NCBI GenBank assembly: GCA_029706075.1
Contig: JAINUG010000049.1
Span: 1,791,418 to 1,855,417 of the forward strand
Direction of reading: 5' to 3'
Length of the DNA: 64,000 nt
Source: Aldrovandia affinis
Lineage: Eukaryota > Chordata > Actinopteri > Notacanthiformes > Halosauridae
Part shown: positions 21,641 through 33,658 of the stretch, in pieces
Layout: every line of letters begins with the position of its first letter
Position numbering within the stretch: the stretch's first letter is position 1
Position numbers and translations under genes: made by a program
Notes under the pieces: generated by a model
What the model saw: only the letters and a program-made list of their open reading frames with translations
What the model was told of the DNA's origin: nothing
The model's database searches: none

Positions 21641-23689
21641 AAAGAGTTTCTATTCTATATCTATGCGTGTTATCACATCGCCATCAAGTCAAAGTGAAAT
21701 AACTGTACATGCAGGCACACAGGACCACTACTGTAAATACTTGAGTGCCCTGCAGCCATGTGTCCTTGTTATTGTTTAAATGCTGAAATGCCCCCCAATC
21801 TGTTGGGGCAACATTTTGATTTATTTGCAGTATTGGCGGGCCAGTAAAAAAATTAAAAATAAAACATAATTGAATGTATCTGTACATATAATATTTGGCA
21901 TGTATTTTCTCTTTACAAGGGTGTCTAACCAACATCAACGCCCAACATTGATTTGCTGAGTATGACTGTAGCCAAAATGAAAGCCATGTTTTTATTTGGA
22001 ACTTTTAAGGAAATATACAGCATGTCCCTTACTGTAAGTGAAATCTCATGGGTACAGTATGGCTACTTGTTTTTTTTTCTGAGTGTAACTATTTTGCATT
22101 TTAGCCACTGAAAGGTACTGTCGCAGCAACAAATTAACTAATATGAGACCAAACTTATGGGACATCCTGTATATAGTAATTTCACTAATCAGTGAGCATA
22201 CTTTTGTACAACAATTTCCTTTCCAATTTTGTGGATGTTTTAATCCCACTTTTACTGTATGTTTATGTCAAAATATCACATAATGTCAATCTTCACAACT
22301 CTGCAGTTGTTCAGTTTTGTTTGGATCTCTATGACTACAGATAAGGTGTTTGAGTTGGTGCTTGGAATTATTATTTTATTTAAAAACTGCAATGTAACAT
22401 TTATATACATTTTTATGACCGACTTTTGACCAGTCTTGATTTTAAGCGTCTGTTTGTGTGGTTATCAAAGAAGTGATACAATTTCTACTACAACAGCGCA
22501 TACAGCATAAAACAGTGTGAAATGTATTTAATAAAAAAAATCATTCAATCTAATGAATACTTTATAACTACATGGTTATTTCTTGATCAATAACAGTTGA
22601 CAGGTGGACCTTAAAGTAAAGTTTGATCCGCCTTTGTGAAGTAAACACTGGATTCTGGTGTATAGTTATAGTAATTACTGAGTTAAGAAATTGGTGGCAT
22701 GTCAATTTAGAACCTTATTGCTCGCGATTTTGTTTTTCTTTCCTGGACAAAAGAAAATGCATGGTGTATATTGATTATGAATGCATGGTCACAGTGCTGG
22801 GATAGCTGGTCACTGGAGATGAATGAAATTTGACCCCAGAGAAAATGTCATTGATTTGTTTTACACACGATGGGATTGGCTCTGTAAACGATTAGAAATG
22901 TCAAGATACGCTTTTTTTATTGAGATTGAAACACGGACTTATAGCAAACATGGCATCACTGAATTGTATTGAGCACGGGGAAAAATCTCAGCATGGTAAA
23001 GCTTTTTAACCTTGTAAAAAAAAAACTAAAAACAAGTCATTAAAATGGGGTTACTGTCTATAGATATTCTCATCTTAAAATGTGAAAGAACAGTACTGCC
23101 AACCCATCAACATTTTCCCCGTTTTTGACAATCCATGAATCAGACCAACTGACCTGTGACCATACAGAGTCCATATCACTCAAATCTGTATTCTTTGCTA
23201 TGTTCGTTGCCGGTGTGTTGTACTATTCTATTCAAACCAATAAATTTGATTCCAAAAATGTGTCCTACATTTTTTAGCCTTTTACCTTTTTTTAGCTGTT
23301 GCATAAGCTCTTTGGAATGAAGAACAACTCTAATATAAGCACGAAAATGACTATCAAAATAATTCATCACACATTAAGACAAAACTAAGTGAATTCAACA
23401 AAGTGAATGCTTTACTACGGTGCTTTCAAGGGGTCAACCAACCTTGTGTGCCAATTCAATCCTTGTTGAACTAATATTGACTCATTTTAGCAGCTTATAG
23501 TGGACATTGTGAGAATTATGTTGTGGCAGGAATCCCCTTTGATTATAAGCCATAAGCATAACGGGTAGGGGGTGAAGCAGTCGTATCTGTCCCCTCCAAT
23601 ATTTAATATGTGGTTATGCCCTTGTTATAAGCTTTAACGAAACAAGACAATTAATAAGACACTTAAAAGCTATTCATTAGTTAATCATA

Positions 23690-23805
23690 TGACTGAATTG
23701 TACCACCAAGCACTGCCATTATACCCTTGAGCAAGGTACTTTAGCTGTATAAATGTAAAAAAGTCACTGTGGATAAGAGCATCTGTTAAATGCCCATAAT
23801 GCAAT
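23690..23805 (+). mobile_element. diverged L2/SINE 3' tail copy
   Basis: The motifs cccttgagcaaggtac, gctgtataaatg and gtggataagagcatctgttaaatg are a degraded version of the widespread fish tail sequence (gataagagcgtctgctaaatg). The related copies at 27.03, 40.03, 51.31 and 63.13 kb are in the opposite orientation. Confidence 0.65.
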
Positions 23806-24213
23806 TTCATTGTGAGCAGAATATGCTTATAGCGGCCTCTCCACGAAAGGTATAGACACAGAAATATGGTTTGCTGCAAGTAGACAGTCACTCCTGTGGC
23901 CCAGATCCTTGAGTGTGCAGGTTTAAGAGGTGCTATCTTATGATTAACACCTGGGATTCAAGTGGGTTACAGATCTATACAGCTTATCCTGTGTCCCTCA
24001 AAAAGCAAAACCTATGGAACACAAATGGCCACCACTGTCAGGACCTCCTGGACCACAGCACTGAAGGTAATGCACAAATTGCCTTTACACCCCATCTTTG
24101 ATGACGGTTTAAATGAGTTGCCCCCATTGGCACCATATGCATGCAACTCACTCATTCATGATACAAAACATTGATAACAACATAGGTAAAATCTGTTAAT
24201 AGTGTAGTCTCTT

Positions 24214-24214
<1 letters not shown>

Positions 24215-24251
<37 letters not shown>

Positions 24252-24423
24252 TGTGCGTATGTGTGTGTGAGTGCGTGTGCATGTGTGTGCGTGCATGTGC
24301 GTGTGTGTATGTGTGTGAGTGTGTGCATGTGTGTGTGTGTATGTGTGTTTGTGTGTGTGTATGTGGGTGTGTGTGTGTGTGCGTGGGTGAGTGTGTGTGT
24401 GTGTATGTATATGTGTGGGTGCG
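24215..24423. repeat. (TG)n compound microsatellite
   Basis: About 200 bp of TG with interspersed gagtg, gcgtg and tatg units. Confidence 0.95.
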
Positions 24424-27028
24424 TACACATTGTTTTTATGCAGCTTCCCATGCTCCCTCATGTTAATTATCTAGACACACTACTGGAGGTCTCAGACAAA
24501 AAAAACGCAGATTGGGGCTGGGCAGCTCTCCAGTTGGGGTGCTCCTCCAAATGACTGCACCCTGGGTAAGGAGTATCAGGCTCCATCACTCCGGTGTTTA
24601 GAAACATTGTGCTACAAACACCCACCACCTGCACAAAGATCTGGGCACAGTGCTTTGTAGCACATCGTATTCTCTAGTGTGCTGGCTCAAAGGACACAGT
24701 GAGAAGAAAAACCAGATATGAACTTTCAATCACTTCAGTAACAAAGAATCATTTTCCTCTCACAGGAATATAGATTCCCACACATCTCAAGTTCAAGTTT
24801 GTTTAATCCTGTTACGTAAATTCTAGAAAAATCACAGATTTCCTGGGCCCCCGGGCAGCAGTTTCCTTTATTAAGAAAAATAAGCAGGGCCTTCCATAAT
24901 ACTACTTTCATTGTTGCAATGTAATTTACTGCACTATTCATTATTTGTTTTCATACAAATTAGTTCAGCTAATTTAACCTAGCAGCTCAAAAAGGCCACT
25001 GCACTGTCAGTCTCTGCTGTTATTGGCATGGTATCGGGGGAGACAGAACTTTCTGTTGGCATGCCCTCTAGTGGTTTCACAAGAAGTGGTGGATGCATTA
25101 AGGCCCAGCCTTGGAAACAGAAAAAAAAGTTATCAGAATTTTTTTAATCCATCTTAAGTTGTCAAACATAATGTTTGTAAATTCACTGCTAGCCTGATAA
25201 GGGTCTGCCAGATGTTGTGCAAGAGATGGGAGGATAACACATTATTTGTTCTGTCCTGAGTGGTACACTCTATCCACTTAAAAATCCAGACTGTGATCTT
25301 TGACTTGAAAATAGCTGACCTCATTTTTGTGTCTGGGAAATAAGGAGGAGCAGCCTTCTAAAGTTCTAAAGTTGACAGAATTCCCCCGGTACAAGGTCTT
25401 TGTGATTATTAGGTGTTTAGTGTTTCTGGTCTCACTCAACATCCTTTCACACACCCAGTGGCACAACTCACAGAGCTGCATTGATGTTAGTGACAGTGAC
25501 AAGGTCATAGCATTGAATTCCCAGCTACTCTTAAACAACGAATATAATTGTAATAATACAACTATTTGATCAATTCCACTCAGGACAGCGATGTTTGAAA
25601 TGTTTCTTTATTACAGATATTCAGACCTAGACTTGTTTATGTTGTATAAATACATTATATTATGATTATCACTATTCTCATTCCTACTATTACTACTACT
25701 GCTGTTCAGAGTGTGCAAATCTCTGCTCTCTGTTTGCGTAATTGTCTGAGCTTTATCATTCTATTATTAATTATCTGCTTCCAGGATATCAAAAGATATG
25801 AAGGAAAAATGAGATGCTGGTTTACTTTAATGGGTCCAATTGGCAGGCGGTCCACAGATCCCAGGTCAGCTGGTCAGCGGAGTTGGAGTAATCCAGTGGA
25901 TGGAAGGGATGATGCGGACGTTGTCCAAACCCATTGGGCCAGGTGTGCATGAGGAAAGTCCACTCAGAGACTTGAGCTTCTTGGGCATGCCAGTCGTCCG
26001 GGGTTCTTGCGAGCCACGTGGACAGCAGCGGGAGACCTCATCAGAAAACACGTGGAGATGGTCCGTCCAAAGAAACACTGGAGCTGGAGTCAAGACTCGT
26101 AGATTAGGTGAGACTCTTTAAGGCGGCCGGCAGTTTGGAAGCGGGATCGTTGTTGGCTGGTAATCCCCCATTCAGAGGGAAAGTTTGTATATTTTTGGTT
26201 GCCTTTCAGTTGCCACTTTTTGTCGTGCAGTTGGGGTTGTGTCCCATGGTCGACATCTCCTTCCTTCCAGTGGTTGTGCAGGAGAGAGGTGTGTTCCTTT
26301 TTTCAACACCCTCTCTCCTCGAGTGGATGAGCAAGCTAGTGATCATGGAAACTATTGTCAACGTGATGCCCTTGAACAAAGTAAGTTAAATGAGCTAGGC
26401 TTGTAAGATGGCTAGATGCACTAGGGTTGTAGCCTATTATTACCTTAAATAGGTTGCGCAAAAAAGCCAGAGCAATGAAACATGGAAATGTAATGTTAGC
26501 TCAAACAGGGGTTAGTTGGCTACTTCTTTTGAAATTCCTAATTTTGCTATTATTTGTCTGAGTATGCAGACATAGACTAGGCTATTTCTTTGTTATTCAA
26601 TGTTGACTTGAATGATACATTTCTTTATCATTGCAGTGCATTGCAGTAACATTGCAAATGATGTTACTTTTACAATCATGAAACATAAGAAACTGCTCAA
26701 AATGTGTTCTTTGCAATCACTACAAAGCTGTTAAAGATGATTGTTTTGATGACTAAATGTGTGAATTGTCTGTGTTTTATTTTGTGTGAACTAAAATTAT
26801 ATGATTTTATTTTTTATATGAGTTGATCTGGCATTTTAGTCAGTGTGTCATTGACTAAAACTGATTAGGATGGCATGACTAAAATTGAACTAAGTTGAAG
26901 GAAAATTTCCTTCAAAATTTCACCAGTTTTAATTATGCCATCCTAATTAATTAATAATTTTCAAAAGACAAATCAAAAATGGTGTCAAAACTAACACTGA
27001 TTACATTTTTAAACTAGATTTTTTTTTG

Positions 27029-29200
27029 CCATTTAGCAGACGCTCTAATCCAGAGTGACTTACAATAAGTGCATTTAAAATGACAAGAATAATCACAGGT
27101 CGAACAAGAGATCAGTACAGCAACAATACAATATATGCCTGTGACGCTTGGAGGGGTGGAGGGAGGAGTAGAGAGGGCTGCACCTCCCTTTTGGCTGCTG
27201 TCAGGTGTTCCTGTTCCCTCCCACAGCCTGGAGAGGACTACAGGACCTTGGACAGCAACGGCCTCACCTACAGGCAGGCTCACCTGAGGCTAATAAGCAA
27301 TCAACTCAGCTGTGAGCCATTACCTTCGTTAGGGCATTATAAAAGCACAGCCTGCCATGCCTGAGAGAGACAGTTTTTTGGACATGGAGGGGGGCTTTTT
27401 CCCAATTTTCCTGCAATTTTTTGTTTACGTTTTGTTTGTGTTTGGTGAAGTATAATACTAATAAATCAGCCACTGGCTAATTTCGACGCTGCCTTCATTT
27501 ACTTGTCTTTCCACTCACCACCTGGCATGGTGGCCACCCCTGCCACAATGCCATCATAGATAGATGCACACAACACCTACAAAACAAGGAGAGAAAGATT
27601 GGTACATTTTTTAAATTCATATATTCAGTGGAAGTGTAATGTGAAGAGGTGGGTTTTCAGTCTCTTGTGGAAGATGGGTAGTGATTCTGCAGTGCTGGGG
27701 GGCCAGGACAGAGAAGAGACGAGGCTGCGAGGCTGCGAGGAGTTGACGCGTGCCTGAAGGGATGGGACTGCCAGTTGGCCAGAGGAGGCCGAGCGGAGAG
27801 GTCTATTTGGGGGGTATGGTGTGATCAGTGTCTGGCGGTAGAATGGAGCAGTACCCATTGTGGCCTGGTATGCCAGCACTAGTGATTTTAATTGAACTCA
27901 AACTGCTATAGGGAGCCAGTGAAGTGTGATGAGTAGTGAAGTGACATGTCTGAATTTCGATTAGCTGAAAATCTGATGTACAACAGCATACAGGAATAGT
28001 TGCAGTGATTTGATGGCACATACTACTAAGCGGGGCCAGCAAGGCTTTACAATAGTCCAGATATTAGCTTACCAAAGCCTGAACCAGTAGCTGTGTGGCT
28101 TCTTGGGTGAGCAATGGGCAAATTCTCCTGATGTTGTGAAGGGAGAATTGGCAGGTCTGGGTGCGCCAAGGTTCTTGGCAGAGTGGGATGGAGACACTAT
28201 GGCGCCTTCCACGGTGACTGAGGCATCCATCATCTGGTAGCCTTCCACTGAGTAGAAGAGCAGCTCAGTCTTTCCCAGGTTGAGTTTCAGATGGTGGGTG
28301 GACAACCAAGCCCTGCAGGCCACCTATCAGGAGGGTGTGAGGAGAGGAGAGGGATCCCCTCCAGGCCAGCTGCTAGGACCGGTCAGCCAGGTATGATGCA
28401 GACCATGCCAGTGCAGAGATGCCCATCCCGGCGAGAGATGATAGCAGGACCTGGTGGTCGATGGTGTCAAATGCAGCCGAGGAGAATGGAGCTCCGTGAC
28501 CTTTCTTTCTCACTGAGTGGAGAGCCTCAGTGACTGCGAGCAGAGCAGACTCAGTGGAGTGGCCCACCTTGAAGCCCGATTGGTTGGGATCAAGGTCATT
28601 CTGTAGGAGGCAGAGAGACAGTTGGTTATAGATGGCACATTTCAGTATAAAAATGTCAGGTTGGTATTTTTGAATGCCAGGAGGATTTAAATTAAAAAAA
28701 TGTGAGGAGGGGAATGACATGAGCTCTCTTGAGAGCAGAGGGGACAGTTCCGGAGGGTAGAGAGGTATTAATTAGAGTGGAGATAAAAAGAAAAATGTCC
28801 TCAGAGATTTACTGGAAGATGGGGGGGAAAGTAATGGGATCACGAGGACAGATGTTGGGGTGGTGGGATTGGATTAGTTATAGGGTATTAGGTTCAGAGA
28901 GGGGTATGTAGGAGGATAGGGAGGCATGGGGGGGGGTAGGTAATGGGGTAGGTAAGGGAGGAGTGGGGGAGAGAACAGCAGGGGTGGCTGTATTCTGAGG
29001 GGTGGTCCATGTCTTAGTGAGTGCCAAGAAGTTTACAGTTTGATTACAGTACATCAGACCTTTTGCATATTTGGCGCTCGCAGAAAAAAACACCCCTAGG
29101 GAGGCCTGTGAATCTCTAGTGCCTGGCACCGTTTGCTCACTCTGTGAAATGTGAGTTGATGTAGTTTGCCCTCCCCGGCGTGGCACATACCATGCAACCA
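27029..29200 (-). mobile_element. L2-type LINE, 5'-truncated, split by a solo LTR
   Basis: On the minus strand from 29.2 kb downward, broken frames read as an L2/Maui-like LINE: endonuclease (VNFLALTKTWTTPQNTATPA), reverse transcriptase ([40 protein letters not shown]), and C-terminal motifs (LSTHHLKLNLGKTELLF, LPIFHKRLKTHLF). The 3' tail (catttagcagacgctctaat in + orientation) ends at 27029. The RT core YxDD region is lost, and frameshifts make it inactive. It is interrupted at 27140-27547 by a solo LTR. Confidence 0.85.
27140..27547 (+). mobile_element. solo LTR with perfect 5-bp target duplication
   Basis: The 408-bp element begins TGTGACGCTTGG and ends CCCCTGCCACA, flanked by ATGCC on both sides (27135-27139 and 27548-27552). 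It contains a TATA-like attataaaag near 27338 and an AATAAA-type signal (actaataaatc) near 27460 in the same orientation, as expected for an LTR promoter and polyadenylation signal. No internal domain remains, so it is a recombination product. Gypsy, ERV and other LTR classes all make 5-bp duplications, so the class is open. Confidence 0.85.
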
Positions 29201-29793
29201 ATCAGTGATTCTATTTAGACGTTATCTTTCAGTGTGAATTACTGTCAGATTGGATGACACTTGAGGACATAATATGTTTTATGAATGGTCATGAAGCTGG
29301 TCGAAAGTGCTGCAATGCTAGCTATTAAGCATTCTAAATCCCAAAAGTGATCAACAACAAAAACATTCCAGCTACAGAAATAACAACAGCCCAGCCAGCC
29401 AGTGAGTTCACATTCCACACACGCTCCTCTCCCGTTCTCACTGTTATCGTTCACATTGGTCAGTGTGTCTGCGCTCTGTCCTGTCTGCAGCTCGGAGGAG
29501 GGAGGAATGCAGGTGCTGTAATGGAGCGCTGGATGGGCGGGGCCCCCAGGATGAGATGGGGCAGCTGACAGGTTCACAGCCGTAATAGAACATGCTGTTT
29601 GGACCACTGCACCCCGCAGCTCAGGGGGGCTTAGAGGTAACAGCGTGGGATTTAACGTGGGATCATGTGCCCTGTAGCCCAGCTCTGCTCCTGACAGGAA
29701 TGTGCCTGCATGCCAGGATATTGTTAATCGTTCATTGCCTCAAGGAATTCAGCAACTAACTTCTGGGGGCTAACATTAGCCCCCACCCCCCAG

Positions 29794-30001
29794 GGAAGGG
29801 AAAGCCAGTGCTGGACAGCAACACACTCGTACTCAATGACGACAGTGATGACGAGGTCACAGGAGCCCAGCGCAGCCTGGACAGGAAGCTTCCTGAGAAA
29901 TATGTAGCCGTCCAAAAACCAGAGAGGTGTCAGTACAGCCCTCTGCCGAGCCACGGGAGTATCTGTGGAGATCTCCAGAAGACACTCAGTCAATCCAGGA
30001 G
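29794..30001 (+). CDS. orphan exon-like open segment, function unknown
   Basis: The segment is bounded by a strong acceptor (cccccaccccccag) and a strong donor (ggag|gtaaga) and is open across all 208 nt in one frame (phase 1 in, phase 2 out). It contains VLDSNTLVLNDDSDDEVTGA and KLPEKYVAVQKPERCQYSPL. I recognise no family. It lies on the + strand between dcx and capn6, 3.5 kb before the first capn6 coding exon. It cannot join that exon in frame (a stop follows), so it is either a non-coding 5' exon, an exon of an unknown gene, or chance. Confidence 0.3.
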
Positions 30002-33000
30002 GTAAGAACTTAACAACGAGAACAATTAAACCATGCTCTCTCTGATGTCTCATGATTCACGCAGGGCAAAAAACTATTCCAGATAGCTTGAGTGCTTTAC
30101 TAATTATAGTCGGTAGGCATGGATGGAAATACCATGAGAGACAGATAGTTTGTCTATTATTGTACTTTCAGTTAAGAGTGTCATCATGGTTTGAACGAGA
30201 CAATGGTATACTGCATATTTTAGCCTAGCTAAACCTGATGTTTTTCTTGCTGTACCATCACAGTAATTGAATCAATTTATTGTATTATTAAATATGACCT
30301 GAATGGATTCATTAATTATATAAATCCAGATTTGATTGTGTAGTGATATAGTGTGGTATAATAAATAACCACCCCCCCAGTTGAATATGAAAAGTAAATT
30401 AATTGAAATGTGAAACTTGGAGGCAGGTATTTAATGTACTACAGGTGATACAATGTGGATAATATTATAACATTTCACAATTCACATTTACAATTCACAT
30501 TGAAATGGATGAGCTCCCTTCTTAGGTGTCCTCCAAATGTATAGATTAGACAAATAAAACATGTGTTTTATATGTATTGTTTTATATAAACTATTTAGCA
30601 TCGTGGAGATGTGCTATGCTCTTTTGAATATCCTCACAAAGACTATTCCTTTTGTTTCATCTTTTTTCTTCTTCTAATAATGAAGTTTGTAAATGGTTGA
30701 TAAAACTAAAACTGCAGTTGTCTCTAAATAATGCATATAAGCTCATTTTAAATAAAATGCTTTCATGTGTGTTTCATGACCCAAAAACTCTGATTAGTTT
30801 TATGTGCAATTCACCCACTTTCTCAGACATAGTCGTTTCAGTGGAAGACAAACAAATGACCTAAATTATTCCACACAGGGTAAAATGTTTCGGGTGAACA
30901 AACAGGCACACATTTGAACATTGCATCCATTTATTTTGTATTGTTCTGTATTATTCTGGAAATGTTTAAGTCCAACTTAAGTTTACAGTAGAAAATGTCA
31001 GTATGAGCATCTGTAGGTTGCCAGTGATCATCATCATTCTGGTAATCTGTCAGATTTTTTATTTGGAAGCATATGTTGTACATAAGAGGCCACAACTACA
31101 GCATTTGTTCAACATCTCAGGCTTCAGAGGGATGTGTTTTTCTAAAAATATGAAATTGTATGTAATAGGATTTGGGGGTAATATGGAATTTTACTTTTTA
31201 AATTATTTATTATTGTCTGGTCTGGGCCCAGAAGCTGGGTTGGCCATGGTGGCTGAAGTGAGGACTGGCTGCACATGTGGGAGTTTTTCAGGTTTTTAAA
31301 TGCATGATGTGTTCTTCATTAAGTAATTTAGGCAAGAAAAGGCCATCATACACATCTGGTGTCCTGAAAGCAGGTTGGGCAAAAGTTCAGATTGAATCAG
31401 ATCAGTGTCCTTGTTTACAAGCTCACGATCAACAAGTGCTCAACATGAAGTCAACTCCCCCTATGAAATATATCAAACAACAAATCTTTGTCCAAAGAGG
31501 TCCAATATAGGGCTTTGAAGATGTAATTGTTGTGATTTACAAAGACTGCACAGGTTTGAAAGTGTACAGTTGATGGAGAACAGATGGATATGCATGCACT
31601 TAACATTTACAGCATAAATAGTTGTGACACCCACCATCAGGCAACTGAAAAAGAACAATAACTTTTATTTTGGTACAATGCACATTTTTGATAAAAGAGC
31701 TCTGTGTTCTGAGCATCAAAATCTGTGTGATTCCATATGAACTGCTGCTGTGTTTGGAATTTTTGATTTAATTGGAACAAACACCAGATTAAGTAACACT
31801 GAAAAAACAGCAATATCTGATTAATATACAAATTAATTCAACAAATAGGAAAAAAAAACTATTAAAAAAAAGATATCTATAAATTACAAGAATACAAGAA
31901 AATTTGTAAAGAATCAATACAAGAAAACACTCCAGTCTCTAACTCACATTAGAACTAAAACTAATGTGGGCTAAAACAAGAGGCTTATTTTATTTTATGT
32001 TTGTTGTGACATCAGTGAGAATGACACTTCAGTAGAAATTCTGTGGTAATCCAAGTATTAATTTCCAACAATTCACATTCCAACATGTGACGCACCTAAG
32101 GCACGGCAGTTCAACTGTGAACGCATGTGCACACACACACACACGCACAAATGCACGGGCCTACGTACCCAGCAATCAGACACATACGATTCAAAATCAA
32201 CTATTTGATTGAACTTCAAAATGCATCCCATTACAATGCATATCCATATATAACCTTTGTTATATGTATTAAACATTTACCAAATAGATTAAACATTTAA
32301 AAAATTACACAATTTACTATATTACATATTTGTTAAATGTGTGAGACACGTTTGAATCCTTTACTAAATGTTGAAAATCACTAAATGATAGCTAAAGCAT
32401 TTAGGGCTACTTTCATTATCAAAGCTCAATGCACAGACACTAGCCTTAATCGCTGCATGATACACTGTCCAATTATGTACTCCATTATATTGTAGTGAAT
32501 GTTTAATATTTAACATAACAAAAACCAGTGCATATACATACATATATTTAAAAAAATCATTTATCTTATACAATTTGATGTGTAGAGACAGTCTCTCTCT
32601 CATTCATATGCATCTCTCATTCGCCTCTCAGTAAAAGTGCAACGCTCAAATACTTTGAACTGTTTAGTTAGAATACAGATTGCATTTCAAATAATCGCTT
32701 GTTGAGCGGTTTGTGAGGTGAAATACAGAACATTGACAAAATGATTGTGTGTGATGGAGGTGATTATCTTTGGGGGGACCAGATTCAAACAGTCCAAATG
32801 CAGGACCGGCAGGGTGTGTGCGCAGGACATTTTGTTTCATGCAATGTAAAATAAGTGCACATGGGTTACAAATGGCACCCTTTGTCCAAGAGCCAGATTT
32901 CACACAATAACTCCGGTCAGCTTATTAATGGAAAAGGTCATTAAGTAAAAGTTGTAATGGGATTTTGGGGCTTACTGTATGTATCCCCTAAGGACAACAA

Positions 33001-33471
33001 CTGCTTTGTCCATATTTATATGATGTTTGTCGCCTTGGGAGATTTCTATGTTCAAAATAATACATTGGTATTATTGGTTTCTTCTGGAGCTTGAATTCAA
33101 ACTTGAAAAGTGTGGACTGAACACATATTTTTGAATATTTGGGCTCTGACTTTTACATAATTTTCTTAGCTGTGACACTTTTTTCTCAGTTCAAATATTA
33201 AATATGCACAGATTTTATATGGGGAAGAGAGTGTTCACTTTTACATGTGTACCACTGGCGAGTTCACTGGCTCACAGGTGTGCTATTCATGGATTTTTTT
33301 GCATAGCAAAAAGGTTTTTTTGAAGACAACAGATTTGTATTGAGTCGAATGACAGAGACAAAATGTGCTAAAAAACGTTGCATGGTAACCATCTCATATG
33401 TTACCTTAAACCTAATGTATAAATGTTGCGTGGGGTTTGACTGTTAATTGTTTCACTTCATGAATTTGCAG
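30002..33471 (+). other. spacer or capn6 5' intron, nothing recognised
   Basis: AT-rich, no coding similarity, no recognisable transposon. A short CA run occurs near 32130-32145. Confidence 0.5.
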
Positions 33472-33493
33472 AGTGAAGTTTCCAGTCTGAAAA
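33472..33493 (+). other. capn6: capn6 5' UTR piece after splice acceptor
   Basis: The acceptor tgaatttgcag at 33461-33471 is followed by 22 nt and then the ATG, implying an upstream non-coding exon. That exon was not identified. Confidence 0.55.
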
Positions 33494-33658
33494 ATGTTCT
33501 GCACATATACGCCATACAAAAACCAGAGGTACTCTGACCTGAAGCAGGAATGCGTAGAGGAAAAGAAGCTGTTTGAGGATCCAGAGTTTCCAGCGACAGA
33601 CAAGTCTTTGTTCTTCCAGACGTCCTCACCTGGACGTGTGCAGTGGAAACGGCCTAAG
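33494..33658 (+). CDS. capn6: capn6 exon 1 (start codon)
   Basis: The exon has 55 codons from ATG to a phase 0 donor (aag|gtattg). It encodes [20 protein letters not shown], then [17 protein letters not shown] and VQWKRPK, which parallel the N-terminus of CAPN5/6 (FKNQ.Y..LK.EC; F.DP.FP....SLF; V.WKRP). The start is the first ATG after the acceptor. Confidence 0.93.

Larger units (their letters stand above)
17492..29793 (+). other. dcx 3' UTR and intergenic spacer
   Basis: No gene is recognised. The first part is AT-rich and mostly free of older repeats, apart from a MITE (17763-18293) and a deleted Tc1 (20608-21155), as expected for a long dcx 3' UTR; human DCX also has a UTR of several kilobases. 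An AATAAA-type signal is seen near 18727, but the true end cannot be fixed from sequence. Further right are a TG tract (24215-24423), short LINE-tail fragments and the L2 LINE at about 27.0-29.2 kb. Confidence 0.5.
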
